Of a stretch of 64,000 nucleotides of DNA, positions 58,743 through 64,000 are shown piece by piece. Source of the DNA: Burkholderia sp. (GTDB taxonomy: Bacteria > Pseudomonadota > Gammaproteobacteria > Burkholderiales > Burkholderiaceae); the NCBI GenBank assembly GCA_031253835.1, contig JAIRVP010000029.1, forward strand, positions 1 to 64,000, written 5' to 3'. Under the pieces are notes generated by a model, which was not told the DNA's origin, ran no database searches, and was given only the letters and a program-made list of their open reading frames with translations. How positions within the stretch are numbered: position 1 is the first letter of the stretch; each line of letters opens with the position of its first letter. Position numbers and translations under genes: made by a program.

Positions 58743-58802
58743 CTTCTTACTGGTGGTCGCACCTGAGCCGCACATTGAATCCGTACGCCCAGCGACTCCG
58801 CG

Positions 58803-58831
58803 ATTATAGCGATTTTTGGCGCAAACGCCAA
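58803..58831 (-). promoter_or_regulatory. Sigma-70 promoter of the rimP-nusA-infB-rbfA-truB operon
   Basis: On the minus strand TTGGCG (58831-58826), 17 bases, TATAAT (58808-58803). The start is expected near 58796, leaving a leader of about 180 bases. Confidence 0.8.
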
Positions 58832-58958
58832 GCCAGCCGGTAAAAGCAGCGCGTCGCGCGCCTTTACGGGCCAAAAATGCGAAATCGGGTTGCCCGATCA
58901 GCCGGCACGATCCTGCCTGGCCGGAGATCGGTCACGCCGGCTGCGATGCAGCGGCACG

Positions 58959-58974
58959 CGACATATATATGTCG
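58959..58974. promoter_or_regulatory. Perfect 16-bp AT-rich palindrome
   Basis: CGACATATATATGTCG is fully self-complementary. It lies in the gap between the end of rluB and the rimP promoter (58832-59071), which otherwise contains only GC-rich hairpin-prone sequence such as GGCGGC/GCCGCC at about 59036-59054. Purpose unknown. Confidence 0.5.
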
Positions 58975-59071
58975 AACGCGGTCAACGCAATGCGTCGTGC
59001 CGGCGAAATCGGCCGAATGCCGATCGGGCCGGCACGCCGGCGGCTTTGCGCCGCCGTGCGCCAATACGCAT

Positions 59072-60829
59072 TTAGCGGCCGCGCGTGCGGCTGCGCTGCG
59101 GACGCTGGCCGCCGCGCGGACCACCGCCGTTACCGGCGCCGTCCGCGCGATTGCCGTTCGGATTGCGATTGCCGCCACCCTTGGCTCCGCCACGCTTGCC
59201 GCCCGCGCCCGCACCTTCGCGCTTGGGGCCCGCGCCGTACGATGCGCGATTGCCGTCGACATCGCGGCCGCCGCCTGCGCGGTTGCCGTCGCGGCCGCCC
59301 GCACCACGGTTGCCATCGCGACCGCCGCCGGTACGGTTACCGTAGCCCGACGGCGAAACCGGCAGGCTGCCGTAGCCGCTCAGGCCAGGCAGACCCGGCG
59401 CGCCGCGCCGGCCGCCACCGCGACGCGGCTGGTCGAGCTGCCCGTGCGTCGTCAGCACCGGCTCACGGCCGATGAAACCCATCGACGTTTCCATCGGATC
59501 GGGCTGACGGCGCTCGGTCGGGCCGGCACCGCCGCGCTTGCCCTTCTCCTCGGTCGGCGCCTTCAGGCCGACGGTCGCCATCAGCTTGCGCACTTGCGCG
59601 TCGTCGAGCTCTTCCCAACGACCGCGCTTCAGGCCGCGCGGCAGCGGGATCGGACCGTGACGCGTACGGATCAGGCGGCTCACCATCAGGCCGGCCGCCT
59701 CGAACATCCGGCGCACTTCGCGGGTGCGGCCTTCGGCCAGCGCGACGTGATACCAGTGGTTCGTGCCTTCGCCGCCGCCGTCGCGGATACGCAGGAAGTT
59801 CGCCGGACCGTCGTCGAGCTCGACGCCGTGCAGCAGCTTCTGGCGCATCCCCTCGGACAGTTCGCCGACCACGCGCACCGCATACTCGCGCTCGACGCTG
59901 TAGCGCGGGTGCATGAAGCGGTTCGCGAGGTCACCCGAAGTCGTCAGCATCAGCAGGCCTTCGGTATTGAAGTCGAGGCGGCCCACCGCAAGCCATTTCG
60001 CCGTCTTCATCGGCGGCAGGCGATCGAACACCGACGGACGGCCTTCCGGATCCGCGTGGCTGACGATCTCGCCCGTCGGCTTGTGGTACAGCAGCACGCG
60101 CGGCGGCTTGTTCGGCAGCTTGCGCTTGACCGGCTTGCCGTTGATCCGTACCTGGTCGGTCGGCATGATGCGCTGGCCGATGTGCGCGGGCTCGCCGTTC
60201 ACCGACACGCGGCCGGCGACGATCAATTCTTCCATTTCGCGGCGCGAGCCCATGCCCGCCTCCGCCAGCACCTTGTGAAGCTTCGGCGCGTCGTCGTCCG
60301 GCGACAGCACGCGCTTGTTCGCCGGCTGGTTGCGGCCGCGGCGCAGCATGGGCGCACGCACGCCACTGCCGCCCGCGGAGTTGTCCGCGTCGAATGCCGG
60401 CGACGTCACGTACGCGAACAACTCGTCCTGGGACGCATCGCCTTCCGCCTTCACCGGGCCGCCTTCAGCCTTCGGCGCACCGCGCCGGCCCTGGCCGCCC
60501 TGGCCAGTCTTTGCCGCACCTTCGCGCTTGGCGGCCGGCTTGCGGCCGCCCTTGGCCGCACCTTCCTTGTTGCGCGGCGCGCGCGCCGGCTGCGCGTCGG
60601 CAGTCTCGGCCGGCTGCGCATCGGCGCCTTCGCCGCCCGGCTGCTCGCCTTCGGCGCCCTTCGACTTGGCTGCCGCGCGACGCCGCGCGATCAGGCTGCG
60701 CGGGCCGCGCCGCAAACCGCGGCGGGGACGCTCGTCGCCACCGGCCGAAGCGTCCTGCTCCGGCGCATCGTCGGCGCGCGCTGCCTGCACGGCAGGCGCG
60801 GACGATTCAATATCGTGGATATCTGTCAA
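59072..60829 (-). CDS. rluB: 23S rRNA pseudouridine-2605 synthase RluB, extended form
   Basis: 585 residues, nearly twice the E. coli size. The core (about 185-420) has an S4 domain ([21 protein letters not shown]) and the RsuA/RluB catalytic motif [14 protein letters not shown], with the catalytic Asp. It is flanked by an N-terminal Lys/Ala/Gly-rich region of about 180 residues and a C-terminal Gly/Arg/Asn-rich tail of about 140 with repeated GGGRDGNR units. Both extensions look disordered and RNA-binding. It follows scpB by 60 bases in the same direction. Confidence 0.92.
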   Translation of the reverse strand: MTDIHDIESSAPAVQAARADDAPEQDASAGGDERPRRGLRRGPRSLIARRRAAAKSKGAEGEQPGGEGADAQPAETADAQPARAPRNKEGAAKGGRKPAAKREGAAKTGQGGQGRRGAPKAEGGPVKAEGDASQDELFAYVTSPAFDADNSAGGSGVRAPMLRRGRNQPANKRVLSPDDDAPKLHKVLAEAGMGSRREMEELIVAGRVSVNGEPAHIGQRIMPTDQVRINGKPVKRKLPNKPPRVLLYHKPTGEIVSHADPEGRPSVFDRLPPMKTAKWLAVGRLDFNTEGLLMLTTSGDLANRFMHPRYSVEREYAVRVVGELSEGMRQKLLHGVELDDGPANFLRIRDGGGEGTNHWYHVALAEGRTREVRRMFEAAGLMVSRLIRTRHGPIPLPRGLKRGRWEELDDAQVRKLMATVGLKAPTEEKGKRGGAGPTERRQPDPMETSMGFIGREPVLTTHGQLDQPRRGGGRRGAPGLPGLSGYGSLPVSPSGYGNRTGGGRDGNRGAGGRDGNRAGGGRDVDGNRASYGAGPKREGAGAGGKRGGAKGGGNRNPNGNRADGAGNGGGPRGGQRPQRSRTRGR

Positions 60830-60889
60830 AACAACCTCAAAATGTCAGGTCTCGCGCCCGGCGCGGGCGCGGCAAGATGTTGGCCGCGA

Positions 60890-61915
60890 TCAGGCGCGAC
60901 GCTGTTCGGGTTCTGCTTCGTCGTCCGGCAACGCGTCGGCGCCGATGGGCGCACTGGCGCTTCGTACGGCATCCGCGAGACTGTCGGACGTGTCGTCCAG
61001 CATCTCGTCGTCCGCGGAACGGGAACGGGGCGCGTTGGCCTGGTCAGCCTCGCCGGGCATGATGCCGGCCGCTTCCGCTCCGTCTCCGGCAGCCGCTTCG
61101 GCGGCCGGCTTGCGATCTTCCTCGCTCCAATCCGCGCGCAGCGGCTCGGGCTGCACACCGGTCGGCACTGCTTCGGCGCCAACCTGTTCCGTTTGTTCCG
61201 TTTGCCCGCGATCAGCCTCGAGCGTATCGCGACCCGGAATTTCTTGCGTCGACGCGACGTCGGCCGCGGCATCGCCCGGCTGACCGGCCGATGCTTCATC
61301 CGCCAGTACCTGCGGCAGATCGCCCGCTGCGTCGCCGGCGACCGGCACGTCGCCGTCGAAATCCATGGCCTGCTGCGCGAGCAGCGCGGCCTCGATGTTC
61401 GCGGCCGGCTCTTCGAGCGCAGGCAGGTCGTCGAGCGCCTTCAGGCCGAGATCGTCGAGAAACTGCTTGGTCGTCGCATACAGCGCCGGGCGTCCCGGCA
61501 CGTCACGATGACCGATCACCTCGATCCAGCCGCGATCCTCGAGTTGCTTGACCACCTGCGTATTGACCGTGACGCCGCGAATCTCTTCGATGTCGCCGCG
61601 CGTGACGGGCTGCCGGTACGCGATGATCGCGAGCGTTTCGAGCACCGCGCGCGAGTACTTCGGCGGCTTCTCGGGATGCAGGCGATCCAGATAATGACGC
61701 ATCGCCGGCTTGCTCTGGAAGCGCCATCCGGTCGCCAGCGCCACCAGTTCGACGCCGCGGCCGGACCAATCCTGTTTCAGATCTTCGAGCAACGTGCGGA
61801 CCGTGTCAGCCGACACGCCGTCGGCAAAGAGCTTGCGCAAATCGCCGAGCTTCAGCGGTTCCTGCGCGCAGATCAAAGCAGTCTCGAGGACGATCTTCGC
61901 CTCTTGGGTATTCAT
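60890..61915 (-). CDS. scpB: Segregation and condensation protein B
   Basis: 341 residues. Residues 1-180 are a normal ScpB double winged-helix ([22 protein letters not shown] and [20 protein letters not shown]). The following 160 residues are acidic and Ala-rich and lack recognisable domains. ScpB regulates the SMC condensin with ScpA. scpA is not adjacent in this window. It probably forms an operon with rluB. Confidence 0.92.
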   Translation of the reverse strand: MNTQEAKIVLETALICAQEPLKLGDLRKLFADGVSADTVRTLLEDLKQDWSGRGVELVALATGWRFQSKPAMRHYLDRLHPEKPPKYSRAVLETLAIIAYRQPVTRGDIEEIRGVTVNTQVVKQLEDRGWIEVIGHRDVPGRPALYATTKQFLDDLGLKALDDLPALEEPAANIEAALLAQQAMDFDGDVPVAGDAAGDLPQVLADEASAGQPGDAAADVASTQEIPGRDTLEADRGQTEQTEQVGAEAVPTGVQPEPLRADWSEEDRKPAAEAAAGDGAEAAGIMPGEADQANAPRSRSADDEMLDDTSDSLADAVRSASAPIGADALPDDEAEPEQRRA

Positions 61916-62187
61916 GCAGCTAGGCCAGACCCTGTGGTCAAACGAACCGGATCAACAAACAGACGAAAGGAACGGAAGACGCGCTCGCCCGATTCTGATC
62001 GGTCATATTGATGGGAGCACGAACCGGGGGCGGCGAACCAACTTCAGGCCAGGCCCAAACCGGACGGAACAGCACGGCTCAACGACGGAACCGCGTGACT
62101 GAGCGCCATATTACGCAAAATTGCCCGGTGCGTAAAGATGAGCAGAGCGGGCCGCCGCCAGTCCGGCGCGTGCGCTCCGGCCCCGCT

Positions 62188-63390
62188 TCAGCGGGCGGCC
62201 GAACCGCGCGCGAGGAACCGGCGCAGCCGCTCGACGCCCGCATCGAGCCGGGCCGGATCGCACGCGTAGCACCACCGTACGAAGCCCTCGCCCTCCGGGC
62301 CGAACGCCCGCCCCGGCGCAAGGCCGATGCCCGCCTCGCGCACCAGCGTCTTGCAGAACGCGAGGCTGTCGGCCGCGCCCGGCAGGCGCAGGAACAGGTA
62401 CATCGCGCCCGGCGGCGGCGGCACCTCGACGTCCGGCAACGTCCGCAGCGCGGCGACCAGGTGATCGCGCGCGTCGCGCAGTGACGCGACGAACGACCGC
62501 ACGAACGGCTCGCCGTCGCGCAGCGCCACCTCGCCCGCGGCCTGGACGAAGCCCGGCGCACACGATGTGTTGTATTCGACGAGCTTCGACAGGTCGCCCG
62601 CCACCGATGCCGGCGCGACGAGCCACCCGAGCCGCCAGCCCGTCATCGCCCACGCCTTCGAGAACGAATTCACGACGACGACCCGCTCGTCGCGCGTGGC
62701 GATATCGAGAAACGACGGCGCGCCCCCCGCATCGAACGCGAGCCGTTCGTACACTTCATCGGCGACCAGCCAGATGCCGTGACGGCGGCAATGGGCAAGC
62801 ACGGCCTGCTGGTCGTCGCGCGACATCGTCCAGCCGGTCGGGTTGTTCGGCGAATTGACCAGCAGCATCCGCGTCCCAGGCGTCAGCGCGGCGAGCAGCC
62901 GCCCGACATCGAGCCGCCAGCCCGCGTCGCCATAGCCGAGCGGCACGCATTCGACGCGTGCACCGAGGATCTTCGGGATTTCGACCAGATTCGGCCACAG
63001 CGGCGTGACCGCGACGACGCGGTCACCCGGACCGACCAGCATCTGCGCGGCCAGCATCAGCGCGCTCACGCCGGAACTCGTCACGGCCACCGTGTCGGCC
63101 GACGTCGCGCCGTGGCGCGCGCTGACGTAGGCCGCGATTGCCGCGCGCAGCGGCGCGGTGCCGAGGTTGTGCGTGTAGAAGGTCGCGCCGTCGCGCAGCG
63201 CGGCCGCCGCGGCGTCACGGATGAAATCCGGCGTCACGCGATCGGATTCGCCGAACCAGAACGGCAGCATGTCCGGCACGCCGAAGCCGGCGTTCGCCAC
63301 GTCCCGGATCAGCGACGGACGCAGCGCATGCACCGCCGCGCGTGCCGCCGGTTCGCCGGCCACCGGAAGGGAATCATCGGATTGCACCAT
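62188..63390 (-). CDS. Class I/II pyridoxal-phosphate aminotransferase
   Basis: 400 residues, fold type I. The cofactor lysine is in NSFSKAWAMTGWRLGW (Lys245); NSPNNPTGWTMS and the C-terminal arginine region are as in aspartate-type transaminases. The substrate is not evident. It lies 75 bases downstream of the LysR regulator on the same strand. The 272-base gap towards scpB (61916-62187) shows nothing I can support. Confidence 0.88.
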   Translation of the reverse strand: MVQSDDSLPVAGEPAARAAVHALRPSLIRDVANAGFGVPDMLPFWFGESDRVTPDFIRDAAAAALRDGATFYTHNLGTAPLRAAIAAYVSARHGATSADTVAVTSSGVSALMLAAQMLVGPGDRVVAVTPLWPNLVEIPKILGARVECVPLGYGDAGWRLDVGRLLAALTPGTRMLLVNSPNNPTGWTMSRDDQQAVLAHCRRHGIWLVADEVYERLAFDAGGAPSFLDIATRDERVVVVNSFSKAWAMTGWRLGWLVAPASVAGDLSKLVEYNTSCAPGFVQAAGEVALRDGEPFVRSFVASLRDARDHLVAALRTLPDVEVPPPPGAMYLFLRLPGAADSLAFCKTLVREAGIGLAPGRAFGPEGEGFVRWCYACDPARLDAGVERLRRFLARGSAAR

Positions 63391-63465
63391 CGAGCACCAC
63401 CGTCGAGGAACACGATCCGCGTAGTGTACCGGCCCTCAAGCCCGGCCGGCGCAAGTCCGCGCGCG

Positions 63466-64000
63466 TCAGTCGAGGTCTTCCGCCCGCGCCGGCATCTGCC
63501 GCACGAGTTCCCAGATCGCCTGCGCCGCGGGCGACAACGACCGGTCGCGGCGACGCACCAGCTCGACCGTGCGCTCGGTGCGCGGCGTGAGCGGCCGCGC
63601 GACCAGCGTCGAGCCGGCCGGAAGCGGCAGCGACAGCCACGGCTGCACGCTTACGCCGACGCCCGCCTCGACCAGCCCGAACACCGTCGCCGAATGCCCG
63701 AGCTCCTGCATGACCGTCGCATTGACGTGGTGGGCGGCCAGCGCGGCATCGATCAGCGGCCGGCTGCCCGACGCATGGTCGAGCAGCACGAGGCGCTCGC
63801 CGTCCAGCGCCGTCCACGGCACCTCGGCCCGTGCCGCGAGCGGATGGTCGGCACGCGCGACGAGGCAGAACGAATCGGTCATCAACGGTTCGCACACGAC
63901 ATCGGCGACCGTCAGCGGCCCGATCACGACGCCGAAGTCGACTTCGCTCGACTTCACCTTGCGCAAGACGTCGCTCTGCACATCGTCGCGCAGGCCCAGC
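63466..64000 (-). CDS. LysR-family transcriptional regulator, 5' part beyond the window
   Basis: The last 178 codons are present; the frame runs open to the window edge, so the helix-turn-helix lies outside. Visible is the LysR substrate domain: VDFGVVIGPLTVADVVCEPLMTDSFCLVA, LGHSATVFGLVEAGVGVSVQPWL and the C-terminal RRRDRSLSPAAQAIWELV. The GTG at 63981 is internal and not a start. It may regulate the adjacent aminotransferase. Confidence 0.85.
   Translation of the reverse strand, partial: LGLRDDVQSDVLRKVKSSEVDFGVVIGPLTVADVVCEPLMTDSFCLVARADHPLAARAEVPWTALDGERLVLLDHASGSRPLIDAALAAHHVNATVMQELGHSATVFGLVEAGVGVSVQPWLSLPLPAGSTLVARPLTPRTERTVELVRRRDRSLSPAAQAIWELVRQMPARAEDLD

Noticed and set aside
58616..58800. 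A tRNA-fMet gene ahead of rimP, as in E. coli
   Set aside because: No cloverleaf, CAT anticodon loop or CCA end can be drawn; only a leader with a terminator is present.

Overview
The window is a GC-rich chromosomal segment that looks like chromosome 1 of a Burkholderia cepacia complex species. The grounds are the codon and base composition, the Burkholderia-type extensions on RluB and ScpB, a second Hfq with a long repetitive tail (Hfq2 type), and a tad/Flp pilus locus placed between hfq2 and the 2-oxoglutarate dehydrogenase genes. From memory this order resembles B. cenocepacia; no search was run. Most of the window is core or lineage-stable, and no prophage or large island is visible. The only mobile-element trace is a short IS5-type orfA.

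Layout. 1-0.5 kb: two identical tRNA-Leu(CAG) genes in a tandem duplication, each with its own terminator. 0.5-7.3 kb: an Ohr/OsmC protein, then a ROK-regulated sugar ABC import operon (regulator, double ATPase, permease, binding protein, PfkB sugar kinase) with a perfect AT-rich palindromic operator over its promoter. 7.4-16.1 kb: a SulP transporter with a ParBc_2-like protein, a GNAT acetyltransferase, an SHS-type MFS permease, a TetR regulator with FadD acyl-CoA ligase and a DUF1571 protein, and a small PXPV protein. 16.4-19.2 kb: hfq2, a DUF2968 protein, and a sigma-54 activator with a degenerate receiver domain.

19.3-36.4 kb is the most interesting part. A complete minus-strand tad pilus operon (flp, tadV, tadE, rcpC, rcpA, tadZ, tadA, tadB, tadC, tadD, DUF3613, tadG) ends next to the sigma-54 activator. 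Across a 677-bp AT-rich gap, a plus-strand unit encodes two paralogous Gly-Thr-Ser-rich repeat lipoproteins and a TpsB (FhaC/ShlB) outer-membrane pore with no TpsA exoprotein. This unit is preceded by a consensus sigma-54 promoter (TGGCACG-N4-TTGCA at 31558-31573). I infer one sigma-54-linked surface locus combining a pilus with repetitive surface lipoproteins.

36.6-46.9 kb: a DUF2147 protein, the IS relic, ZapE, the 2-oxoglutarate dehydrogenase operon (sucA, odhB, lpdA), and typA. 47.1-52.1 kb: a MarR-controlled tripartite efflux operon (outer-membrane lipoprotein, EmrA, EmrB), with a repeated octamer that looks like the MarR site. 52.2-58.8 kb: the translation/transcription operon rimP-nusA-infB-rbfA-truB, with an intrinsic terminator in its leader. 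59-64 kb: scpB-rluB, a class I aminotransferase and the 3' part of a LysR regulator cut by the window edge.
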